Assembly (NCBI GenBank): GCA_017624715.1
Contig: JAGAMN010000022.1
Span: 1 to 54,337, forward strand
DNA length: 54,337 nucleotides
Direction of reading: 5' to 3'
Source: Oscillospiraceae bacterium
Lineage (GTDB): Bacteria; Bacillota; Clostridia; Oscillospirales; Oscillospiraceae
Each line of letters starts with the position of its first letter. Position 1 is the first letter of the stretch. Below, piece by piece: positions 47,264 to 54,337 of the stretch. Under the pieces are notes generated by a model that saw only the letters and a list, made by a program, of their open reading frames with translations, was not told the origin of the DNA and searched no databases. The position numbers were made by a program, and so were the translations under genes.

Positions 47264-48742
47264 TTATTTCTCTGTGCGGCCATACAGCACAGTCATCCTG
47301 CGAATACGCTTAGCCAAGGCCTGATCGGCAAAGCCGGCCTTGGCACGCCAGGTCCAGTTTGCGCTGGTCAGAGTGCCGGGGAAATTCATCCGGGCTTCCT
47401 CGCCCAGGTCCAGGTAATCCTGCATCTGAATCACGCACAGTTTTGCCACGCTGGACATTGCGGTGCGGATCACGCCCCAGACCAGGCCCTCTTCTTCCGT
47501 CAGAGTCATGTACTCTTTGGCGTACGCCACGGCATCTTCCGAAGCGGTGTCAAACCACTGTCTGGTAGTCATGTTGTCATGGGTGCCGGTATAGCAAACG
47601 CAGTTGAAATCAAACTGGTAAGGCAGATATTCGGAGGGGTCTCTGGAATCAAAGGCAAAGCCCAAAACCTTCATACCGGGAAAACCGGAATTATCCCGCA
47701 GGTCCAGCACCTCCTGGGTCAATAGGCCCAGATCTTCGGCAATCATATCCAGATCAGGCAGTTGGCGCTTGACGGCATTGATAAAGTCCATATCAGGGCC
47801 CTTGATCCACTTGCCGTTTTTGGCAACAGTATCGCCATAGGGCACGGCCCAGTAGCTTTCGAAGCCACGGAAGTGATCCAGGCGGATCACATCGTAGAGC
47901 TTACCGGCAGCAGCCAGGCGGCGAATCCACCAGTTGTAGTCATCCTTGGCCATTACATCCCAGCGATACAAGGGATTGCCCCACAGTTGACCGTCATCAG
48001 AAAATGCATCGGGAGGACAACCGGCAACAGCGGTGGGCTCCAGGTCTGCGTTCATCTGGAACAGCTCGGAAGCAGTCCAAGTCTCCACAGAATCATAGGG
48101 CACATAGATCGGTACATCGCCGATGATGCGGATGCCGTTTTTATTGGCATAGGCATGCAGGGCGTTCCACTGCTTGAAGAATACATACTGCACAAAGCTA
48201 TAGAACCGAATCTGGTCCTTCAGTTCCTGCCGGGCCTGCCAAATGGCATCGGGCTGGCGAAACTTCAGTCCCTGTTCCCACTGATACCAGGGCTGACCGC
48301 CCAGTTTATCCTTTAGCGCCATAAACAAGGCGAAATCCGGCAGCCAATCACTGTTTCCACGGCAAAATGTATCCAGCTTTTCCTGGTCTGCAAAACGGGA
48401 ATAGGCGGTGCGCAGCAGATTCAGCCGATTGTTGTATTGAATGCCGTAGTCCACCTTGGTTTCGCTGTCGCCCCAGTAAACGCCTTCCAGGTCATCAGCA
48501 GTAAGCAGCCCCTCTTCGATCAGCAAATCCAGGTCGATGAGGTAATGGTTTCCGGCGAAGGTAGAGCAGGACTGGTACGGAGAATCGCCGTAACCGGTGG
48601 GAGACAAAGGCAAGATCTGCCAGCGGCTCTGTCCGGCCTGCTTCAGAAAATCCACAAATTCAAAAGCCGCCTTGCCCATAGAGCCGATTCCATAGGGGCC
48701 GGGCAAGGAGGTAATATGCATCAAAATACCACTTTCACGCAT
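47264..48742 (-). CDS. malQ: 4-alpha-glucanotransferase
   Basis: GH77 amylomaltase of 492 residues that transfers maltodextrin segments, supplying chains for glgP. Motifs: RESGILMHITSLPGPYGIGS, QILPLSPTGYGDSPYQS, IRIIGDVPIYV, VIRLDHFRGFESYWAVP (nucleophile Asp), MIAEDLGLLTQEV (acid/base Glu), and CYTGTHDNMTT. ATG 48742 follows AAAGGAG; a longer upstream in-frame extension has no ribosome site. Confidence 0.95.
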   Translation of the reverse strand: MRESGILMHITSLPGPYGIGSMGKAAFEFVDFLKQAGQSRWQILPLSPTGYGDSPYQSCSTFAGNHYLIDLDLLIEEGLLTADDLEGVYWGDSETKVDYGIQYNNRLNLLRTAYSRFADQEKLDTFCRGNSDWLPDFALFMALKDKLGGQPWYQWEQGLKFRQPDAIWQARQELKDQIRFYSFVQYVFFKQWNALHAYANKNGIRIIGDVPIYVPYDSVETWTASELFQMNADLEPTAVAGCPPDAFSDDGQLWGNPLYRWDVMAKDDYNWWIRRLAAAGKLYDVIRLDHFRGFESYWAVPYGDTVAKNGKWIKGPDMDFINAVKRQLPDLDMIAEDLGLLTQEVLDLRDNSGFPGMKVLGFAFDSRDPSEYLPYQFDFNCVCYTGTHDNMTTRQWFDTASEDAVAYAKEYMTLTEEEGLVWGVIRTAMSSVAKLCVIQMQDYLDLGEEARMNFPGTLTSANWTWRAKAGFADQALAKRIRRMTVLYGRTEK

Positions 48743-48863
48743 TGCGGTAAACTCCTTTAAGTAATATGCTTCATTGTATGGGGAATGGACTTCGGTGTTG
48801 CCTGTATTCTCCTCTGGCAAGGGCAGTTTGTCCTTATATTTCAACGAAAGCCTATATGATAAG

Positions 48864-48892
48864 AGAGTACCTCTTTTTTGACGATTTGTCAA
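48864..48892 (-). promoter_or_regulatory. malQ-glgP promoter with inverted repeat
   Basis: On the minus strand TTGACA (48887-48892) and TACTCT (48864-48869), 17 bp apart. The -35 lies in the inverted repeat TTGAC-N5-GTCAA (48878-48892). Leader of about 120 nt before malQ. Confidence 0.5.
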
Positions 48893-48979
48893 GAGAAACC
48901 CGTTGCGCAAACAACCTTTTTTCCTTTTTTAAAAACTATAATTTTGTTTTTCCTATTTTTCCCAGTTTGAAACAAATAA

Positions 48980-49009
48980 AACATCCGCAGAAGCCTTTCT
49001 GCGGATGTT
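48980..49009 (-). terminator. Terminator of the deacetylase gene
   Basis: Perfect 13-bp stem AACATCCGCAGAA / TTCTGCGGATGTT reaching the stop codon, followed by TTATTTG. Confidence 0.82.
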
Positions 49010-50108
49010 ATTCTTGCTCAACCTTCCCGGTAAACAGGTCAAATTCGTAGCCTTTGGCTCGGATAGCATCAATGGAATCGCAGATGGCAGACACACCGCT
49101 TGGGGTGACTGTGTGGAAGTAATAGATCGCGCCGCTATGGGTGGAATTTACAATATCCGCAAGGAATTCTGCGGAATTCGGAGGTGAATTTCTATCCCAA
49201 TCCCGATATGTATAGCTCCACTGGACGGTGGTATAACCCAAGCTTTGGGCTACCGCCAGCAACCGTTCGGAATAATAGCCGCTGGGTGGGCGGAAGAGCC
49301 TCATTTCATAGCCAAAATGCTCAACCATGTAATTATGCATCACCATAATCTCGGACACCTGCTGATCCACAGTCTGTTTTCCCATATCCGGATGTTTGGT
49401 GGCATGGTTGCCAACGATGTGTCCTTCGTTGATCATCCGCCAGACCATGTCAGGCGCTAATCTTGCGTAGTCCCGATTGATAAAGAAGACAGCCTTGATA
49501 TTCTTTTCCTTCAGCATATCCAGAACCACACCGGTAAGGTTGTCCTGCTCATAGCCGTGGGCGAAGGTAAGATAGACTTTACCGTTGTCCGGAGCAATAA
49601 AATGGGCATCGTACAGCTTCCCGTAGGCTTTTTGCGCATTACTGGCGTTGGACGGGCGAACGCCATTGGCAGATTTGCCGGCGCCGTAACCTTTCCGGGT
49701 TCCGTTAATGGCGGCCAGCTGATCCCGGGTGTACAGATTGCCAATCATCGTATCGCCCTCAGGCGGATAAGCAGTAGGTCTGGTTGTGGGCGGTTGGGTT
49801 TCCGGCGGCTCGGTTACCGGAGGCTCGGTTACCGGAGGTTCTGTGACCGGCGGTTCTGTGACCGGAGGTTCGGCAATGGTCGGCTCGGTTACAGGAGACT
49901 CCGTACCCGTCGGTTCGCTTTGCTGGGGTATGGAGGGCCCTGTCCATTGTGTTGGAAAGGAAGTTACACTGGAAGAGGGTGTTTCGGCACTGGCCGGGCC
50001 GTCAACCCCGTAATTGCCAAAGACATTGGCAATTACGATACCTGCCACAATCATCGCCGCAAGAGACAGAGATGTAATACCTATGAGCTGTAATCTCTTT
50101 TTATCCAT
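49008..50108 (-). CDS. PdaA-like polysaccharide deacetylase homologue, catalytic Asp lost
   Basis: Membrane-anchored protein of 366 residues: N-terminal helix (about 8-30), a Pro/Thr spacer with a repeated PVTEP unit (about 72-112), then a NodB-like domain most similar to spore delta-lactam deacetylase PdaA. Motif 1 should read TFDDG or TFDNGYE; here it is TFAHGYEQDN with A183 and H184, removing the catalytic and metal Asp/Asn. Motif 2 is kept (H235 and H239 in GNHATKHP), motif 3 LFRPPSGYYSE is kept. It may bind but not deacetylate glycans. ATG 50108 follows AAGGAGGAT. Confidence 0.82.
   Translation of the reverse strand: MDKKRLQLIGITSLSLAAMIVAGIVIANVFGNYGVDGPASAETPSSSVTSFPTQWTGPSIPQQSEPTGTESPVTEPTIAEPPVTEPPVTEPPVTEPPVTEPPETQPPTTRPTAYPPEGDTMIGNLYTRDQLAAINGTRKGYGAGKSANGVRPSNASNAQKAYGKLYDAHFIAPDNGKVYLTFAHGYEQDNLTGVVLDMLKEKNIKAVFFINRDYARLAPDMVWRMINEGHIVGNHATKHPDMGKQTVDQQVSEIMVMHNYMVEHFGYEMRLFRPPSGYYSERLLAVAQSLGYTTVQWSYTYRDWDRNSPPNSAEFLADIVNSTHSGAIYYFHTVTPSGVSAICDSIDAIRAKGYEFDLFTGKVEQE
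49790..49900 (-). repeat. 15-bp tandem repeat encoding PVTEP
   Basis: In-frame tandem copies of a 15-bp unit (plus-strand form ACCGGAGGCTCGGTT with variants) encode the Pro/Thr/Glu spacer of the deacetylase-like protein; copy number is likely to vary between strains. Confidence 0.8.
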
Positions 50109-50137
50109 GGTATCCTCCTTCCAAAAGATTTGACGCA

Positions 50138-50166
50138 ATTATATCACGATTCCAGGATGATTGCAA
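50138..50166 (-). promoter_or_regulatory. Promoter of the deacetylase-like gene
   Basis: TTGCAA (50161-50166), 17 bp, TATAAT (50138-50143) on the minus strand, about 10 bp after the msmX-type terminator. Confidence 0.65.
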
Positions 50167-50175
50167 TAACAGCAA

Positions 50176-50205
50176 AAACGGGCCTGCCCGAAGGCAGGCC
50201 CGTTT
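50176..50205 (-). terminator. Terminator of the sugar ABC ATPase gene
   Basis: Stem AAACGGGCCTGCC / GGCAGGCCCGTTT with loop CGAA. Confidence 0.88.
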
Positions 50206-50215
50206 GGTTTGGAAA

Positions 50216-51421
50216 TTAAGCTTCCAGGTTGACCTTGGTCTCCTTGTTGAAGACATGGCAGCAGTTGCCGGGGAAGGCAAACTTAACAGCCTTGCCCATG
50301 CACAGCTCAGAAACCTCAGCACCGGTCATATGCATGGTGGAAACCACGATAACTACATCGCGGCCCAGAGCACTGACGTGCAGGTGGACGGAGGAACCCA
50401 TCATTTCGGAAACGTCGATGACGGAGTCGATGCCCTCGTTCTCTTCCAGAGTAATGTGCTCAGGACGAACGCCCAGGACGATCTCCTGCTCCTCAACGCC
50501 GTTGGCAGTCAGGTTAGCCTGCTTCTCCTCGGACAGCTCAACAACATAGCCGCCCAGCTCGACAGCATACTTGCCGTCCTTCTTGATCAGCTGTGCGTCG
50601 AACAGGTTCATCATAGGAGAGCCAATGAAGGCGGCAACGAACAGGTTGTAGGGGTGGTTGAACACTTCCTGAGGAGTGCCGATTTGCTGAATGAAACCGT
50701 CCTTCATGATGACGATACGGTCGCCCAGAGTCATAGCCTCAGTCTGGTCGTGGGTAACATAAATAAAGGTAGTATTGATACGTTCACGCAGCTTAATGAG
50801 CTCTGCACGCATCTGGTTACGCAGCTTGGCGTCCAGGTTGGACAGAGGCTCGTCCATCAGCATGACCTGAGGATCACGGACGATAGCACGGCCGATGGCA
50901 ACACGCTGACGCTGACCGCCGGACAGAGCCTTGGGCTTACGGCCCAGGTACTGGGTGATGTCCAGGATCTCAGCGGCTTCCTTAACCTTGCGGTCGATCT
51001 CAGCCTTGGGACGATGACGCAGCTTCAGAGCGAAAGCCATGTTATCGTACACGGTCATGTGGGGGTACAGAGCATAGTTCTGGAAGACCATTGCGATGTC
51101 GCGATCCTTGGGGGGCACGTCGTTGACCAGGCGGTCGCCGATGTACAGCTCACCATCGGAGATCTCTTCCAGACCGGCGATCATACGAAGGGTGGTGGAC
51201 TTACCACAGCCGGAGGGGCCGACCAGAACGATAAATTCCTTGTCCTGGATATCCAGGCAGAATTCCTGAACGGCAACAACGCCCTCTGCAGTAACCTGCA
51301 GGTTGACCTTGTTTTCCTCGTCGACAACTTCATCCTTCTTCTTTTTCTTCTTGTTCTTCTTGATGTCGTCGCCGCTGAACGGATAGACTTTCTTGATGTT
51401 TTTCAGGGTTAAACTTGCCAT
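50216..51421 (-). CDS. Multi-sugar ABC importer ATPase (MsmX/UgpC type)
   Basis: CUT1-type ATPase of 401 residues, which in Firmicutes often serves several carbohydrate importers; no permease adjoins. Walker [20 protein letters not shown], signature [16 protein letters not shown], Walker [16 protein letters not shown], switch [12 protein letters not shown], and a C-terminal TOBE regulatory domain ([13 protein letters not shown]). Oddity: the N-terminus holds an extra Lys/Asp-rich insert ([19 protein letters not shown], about 17-35) between the first strands. ATG 51421 matches family start MASLTLKNI, but its ribosome site is weak. Confidence 0.9.
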   Translation of the reverse strand: MASLTLKNIKKVYPFSGDDIKKNKKKKKKDEVVDEENKVNLQVTAEGVVAVQEFCLDIQDKEFIVLVGPSGCGKSTTLRMIAGLEEISDGELYIGDRLVNDVPPKDRDIAMVFQNYALYPHMTVYDNMAFALKLRHRPKAEIDRKVKEAAEILDITQYLGRKPKALSGGQRQRVAIGRAIVRDPQVMLMDEPLSNLDAKLRNQMRAELIKLRERINTTFIYVTHDQTEAMTLGDRIVIMKDGFIQQIGTPQEVFNHPYNLFVAAFIGSPMMNLFDAQLIKKDGKYAVELGGYVVELSEEKQANLTANGVEEQEIVLGVRPEHITLEENEGIDSVIDVSEMMGSSVHLHVSALGRDVVIVVSTMHMTGAEVSELCMGKAVKFAFPGNCCHVFNKETKVNLEA

Positions 51422-51600
51422 ACTTTCTGACTCTAAGCATACCGCCTCCGCGCGTATGCTCTCACAGTCGTCCATGAAAAGACGACACTGTATTACAGCA
51501 GGTCTCCACACTGCTGCACCGCGAGTCTTGCGGGTGTTTTTTATCCTCCTTTTTTGATGAACGATGCCTATTTTGTGGAGTAGGCATAATCCACCTAGAT
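51422..51600 (-). promoter_or_regulatory. Structured leader of the sugar ABC ATPase gene
   Basis: A leader of about 180 nt with four hairpins on the minus strand: ATGCCTA / TAGGCAT (51569-51592), AGCAG / CTGCT (51497-51515), GTCGTC / GACGAC (51467-51486), and AGCATAC / GTATGCT (51436-51460). The last loop holds GGAGG, a ribosome-site-like sequence. A separate AAAGGAGGAT (51543-51552) has no ATG nearby. Suggests translational or RNA-based control. Confidence 0.45.
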
Positions 51601-51606
51601 GGTCAT

Positions 51607-51635
51607 ATCATACCATATTTGTCAACTTCGTGCAA
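51607..51635 (-). promoter_or_regulatory. Promoter of the sugar ABC ATPase gene
   Basis: TTGCAC (51630-51635), 17 bp, TATGAT (51607-51612) on the minus strand. The remaining 51636-51774 is AT-rich with no gene; a weak TTTCAT/TACGAT pair (51716-51744) may drive the nuclease gene. Confidence 0.6.
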
Positions 51636-51774
51636 TGGTTATTTCTTACAGTTTTTGGGTATAATCTTTGTTTATTTTGCTATGGTTTTTATATAATGTA
51701 AAAAATGTAATTCTATTTCATTTCCCGTCGAAATGTGTTACGATGATAAGTACCAAAAACAAAGGAGAATTGCT

Positions 51775-54337
51775 ATGAAACGCTTAGCCAATCGCTCTTT
51801 ATCCCTCCTGCTGGCAGTGTGCATGATCGTATCGGTTTTCGTCGGCGTTCTTCCGGTTTACACCGAAGCTGCTACTACTGATAACCAGCCAGGTACCTAT
51901 TCTAAGACTTACAACTCCGGTACGCGGGATGTTGACTGCACTACCTTGAACGGCACAAGTGCGTCCTCCTATTACACCGGAAACTATACCTTCGATACGC
52001 TGTCCAGCCAGAGTAATAACTCTCTGCTACAATCTCTGCGGACGCTGATGACCAGTACGCATGCACGCACATCTTCTTATGATGATTGTCATGAATATGC
52101 AGATCGTACCGACTGCCAGAACGAAGACGGCACAGTCGTGCTTTTGTATACCGGCTATGTCTCCAGTATGAGTCAGTGGAACGGCTGGAATCGCGAGCAC
52201 GTCTGGCCCAAATCTCTTGGCGGTGACACTACCACCGGCGGTGGTGCAGACCTGCACCACATCCGCCCCTCCGACGCAGTTGTCAACAGTACAAGAAGTA
52301 ACCAAAAATACGGCAACGCTAACGGTGGTACAGCGGTATACGGCAGAACCCCTGCTTCCGGCTGCTTAGGCGGTTATTACAGCAACGGCTATTTTGAGCC
52401 CTTGGATAATGTCAAGGGCGACGTTGCCAGAATCTGTCTCTATGTTTATGTAAGATGGGGTCCCAATTGGGGCGCAGAGTCCATAACAGACGTATTCCAA
52501 AGCGTAGACGTTCTGTTGGAATGGATGGAGCTCGATCCCGTCGATACCTGGGAAATGGGTCGAAACGAAGTCGTGCAGGATATCCAGGGAAACCGAAATG
52601 TTTTTATCGACTATCCCGAATATGCTTGGTTGCTGTTTGGCGAAGAAGTCCCCGCCAATATGACCACCCCCTCCGGCAATTCCGGCGGCAGCGGCAGTGG
52701 CAATACCACGCAGCCCACAACTTCTACTCAGCCCACCGAAACTGAGCCCACCGAGACTCAGCCCGTTACCCCCACCCAGCCTTCCGGTTCTACAACTGCA
52801 ACACTGGTTACCAATGTCAGTGAACTGAAAGCCAATGACCAAATTTTGATTGTCGCAAATAGTGCCAGTTTTGCATTGAGCACTACACAGAACAGTAACA
52901 ACCGCGGTCAGACTGCGGTTACCAAGACCGAAAACACCGTTAATGTGCCTAATGACGCACAGATTCTGACCCTTGAGGCAGGTACCAAAGACAGCACTTG
53001 GTCGTTTAATACCGGTAACGGCTACCTCTATGCTGCATCCAGCAGCTCCAACTACCTGCGTACGGAAACAACCAAGAGCGATAACTCCTCTTGGACAATT
53101 AGTATTACTACATCTGGCGTTGCAACGGTTACAGCCCAAGGTAAATACACCCACAATATCCTGAGATACAATTCCAGCAGCAAGCTTTTTTCCTGCTATA
53201 CCTCTGGCCAGCAGGAAATTGCGATTTATAAACTAGACAACGGTTGTAACCATAGCTATTCCAGTGTAACCATCGATCCTGATTGCACCACAGCAGGCAG
53301 TACAACCTACACCTGCTCCGAATGTGGTGATAGCTATACTGAAACTATACCCGCCCTCGGCCATAAGTACAGCGAGCAGATCACCTTGCAGCCCGGCTGC
53401 GAGACCGCAGGCAGCAAAACCAGCACCTGCTCTGTCTGTGGTAACACCACCACACAGTCCATTCCCGCTACCGGTCACAGTTGGGATAATGGTGTCGTGA
53501 CAACACCCGCAACGGAGACCTCCACCGGCGTTATGACCTACACCTGTAGCAACTGTTCCGGCACTAAGACTGAGACCATTCCTAAAATTAGCAGCGAAAC
53601 TACCGAGAGTGTCAGCATTCCCGGCTTAGGAATGGAAAATGGTGCAGATTTCACCGGTTTAATATTTGGCAATGGCGCCGTAGTTCTGGAAACCAACAAA
53701 GGTTCCGGTACAAATGCACCAAAGTATTATAGCAGCGACACCTCTGCCAGATTCTATGCCAAAAACACGCTGGTATTTACGCCCAGTGACGGATACACGA
53801 TTACCAAAATCGTATTTACTGCCGTAAGTGGATACAGCATTAGTAGTACTGTCGTTCCGGACAACGCGAAGTTAACCGTTAACGGCACCACTGCCACGCT
53901 AACTCCGATTGTTCCCTCTCAACCGATCATCTTAACAAACACCACAAGCAGCCAGTTCCGCATCACCGACATCTCGGTAACATACGCCAAAGTCATCTGT
54001 AATCACAACTGGAATGATGCCACCTGTGCAGAACCCAAGAAGTGCTCGATCTGTGGCGAAACTGAGGGTGAGGCATTGGGTCACACTGAGGTTATCGACA
54101 CAGCTGTTGCTCCCACCTGTACCGCCACCGGCCTGACCGAAGGCAAGCACTGCTCTGTCTGTAACGAGGTTCTCGTTGCTCAGGATGTTGTTCCTGCAAC
54201 CAACCATAGCTACGGTGATTGGGTTGTAACCAAGGACGCGACCTGCACCGAGACCGGCTCCAAGGAGCAGACCTGCTCGGCTTGCGGCGATGTGAAGACC
54301 GAGGTAATCCCCACTGTCGCCCATACTCCCGGCAAGG
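51775..54337 (+). CDS. Secreted endonuclease I-type surface protein (partial, runs off right edge)
   Basis: At least 854 residues, open to the window end. Signal peptide (LSLLLAVCMIVSVFVGVLPV, cleavage near residue 32). Then a bacterial endonuclease I domain (PF04231): WNREHVWPKSLGG with catalytic H142 and DLHHIRPSDAVVNSTRSNQ with metal ligands. A Thr/Pro linker (TQPTETEPTETQPVTPTQP) leads to a beta-rich domain, then repeated CxxC modules (TCSECGDSYTETIPALGH; TCSVCGNTTTQSIPATGH), another beta domain and more CxxC modules. AAAGGAGA precedes ATG 51775. Likely degrades extracellular DNA while attached or secreted; the C-terminal anchor is not visible. Confidence 0.88.
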   Translation, partial: MKRLANRSLSLLLAVCMIVSVFVGVLPVYTEAATTDNQPGTYSKTYNSGTRDVDCTTLNGTSASSYYTGNYTFDTLSSQSNNSLLQSLRTLMTSTHARTSSYDDCHEYADRTDCQNEDGTVVLLYTGYVSSMSQWNGWNREHVWPKSLGGDTTTGGGADLHHIRPSDAVVNSTRSNQKYGNANGGTAVYGRTPASGCLGGYYSNGYFEPLDNVKGDVARICLYVYVRWGPNWGAESITDVFQSVDVLLEWMELDPVDTWEMGRNEVVQDIQGNRNVFIDYPEYAWLLFGEEVPANMTTPSGNSGGSGSGNTTQPTTSTQPTETEPTETQPVTPTQPSGSTTATLVTNVSELKANDQILIVANSASFALSTTQNSNNRGQTAVTKTENTVNVPNDAQILTLEAGTKDSTWSFNTGNGYLYAASSSSNYLRTETTKSDNSSWTISITTSGVATVTAQGKYTHNILRYNSSSKLFSCYTSGQQEIAIYKLDNGCNHSYSSVTIDPDCTTAGSTTYTCSECGDSYTETIPALGHKYSEQITLQPGCETAGSKTSTCSVCGNTTTQSIPATGHSWDNGVVTTPATETSTGVMTYTCSNCSGTKTETIPKISSETTESVSIPGLGMENGADFTGLIFGNGAVVLETNKGSGTNAPKYYSSDTSARFYAKNTLVFTPSDGYTITKIVFTAVSGYSISSTVVPDNAKLTVNGTTATLTPIVPSQPIILTNTTSSQFRITDISVTYAKVICNHNWNDATCAEPKKCSICGETEGEALGHTEVIDTAVAPTCTATGLTEGKHCSVCNEVLVAQDVVPATNHSYGDWVVTKDATCTETGSKEQTCSACGDVKTEVIPTVAHTPGK

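Noticed and set aside
49790-49900. Plus-strand VTGGS repeat protein
   Set aside because: The repeats read sensibly as PVTEP spacer in the deacetylase frame, which has a promoter and ribosome site; the plus-strand reading is a mirror.

Overview
The window looks like chromosomal DNA of an anaerobic Gram-positive Clostridia member, most likely a gut Oscillospiraceae/Ruminococcaceae-type organism. Support: strong AGGAGG ribosome sites and TTGACA/TATAAT promoters spaced 16-17 bp; a T-box leader on thrS; an rpmA (L27) gene with the Firmicutes-type cleavable N-terminal extension beside its protease Prp; a yabE-ksgA pair; FeoA/FeoB with a FeoB-associated Cys-rich peptide; VanZ and YwaF-type membrane proteins; a PPi-dependent phosphofructokinase; and many intracellular glycosidases. 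The species cannot be named from the sequence. Gene density is high, there is no prophage, plasmid or CRISPR array, and the only mobile-element trace is a transposase start at the left edge.

Layout. 1-6800 (mostly minus): transposase edge, a small membrane-gene remnant, M42 aminopeptidase, GH127 beta-L-arabinofuranosidase-type enzyme, and a T-box controlled thrS-FAD oxidoreductase pair. 7000-13600: YabE-like 3D-domain protein, rsmA/ksgA, sfsA (minus), tRNA-Val(CAC) followed by an odd palindromic element, a GH2 glycosidase with an unusual tail, and a lipoprotein. 13600-18600: the feoA-feoB-FeoB-associated operon with two copies of a 19-bp operator-like palindrome, a GrpB-family protein, a two-gene ABC exporter, and tRNA-Val(GAC) followed by a second palindromic element. 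18900-21400: rplU-prp-rpmA-obgE. 21400-28650: a tandem-repeat mini-protein with a partner, an AraC regulator, a tightly overlapping ymdB-sbcD-like-sbcC-like-Cys-rich-protein operon, and a leucine-rich-repeat lipoprotein. 28850-35160: a minus-strand operon of an old-yellow-enzyme/FAD reductase, a GH31 glucosidase and a two-subunit aconitase X. 35300-44860: a BlaI-like DNA-binding domain fused to a membrane anchor and duplicated ectodomain, a DUF362 protein, VanZ, pfp and fba (divergent), two membrane proteins and prfC. 44900-54337: malQ-glgP, a PdaA-like polysaccharide deacetylase that has lost its catalytic Asp, an MsmX/UgpC-type sugar ABC ATPase with a structured leader, and a large secreted endonuclease I-type surface protein cut by the right edge.

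Functionally the window is rich in cytoplasmic glycan use (GH127, GH2, GH31, MalQ, GlgP, and an MsmX ATPase that usually serves several sugar importers), feeding glycolysis through PPi-phosphofructokinase and class II aldolase. The most unusual structures are: (1) palindromic elements downstream of both tRNA-Val genes, each carrying an inverted and a direct partial copy of its own tRNA 3' end; (2) three places where the terminator of one gene physically overlaps the promoter of the next; (3) a membrane-anchored BlaI-like regulator with a duplicated outer domain; and (4) the aconitase X/GH31/OYE operon, whose pathway is not obvious.
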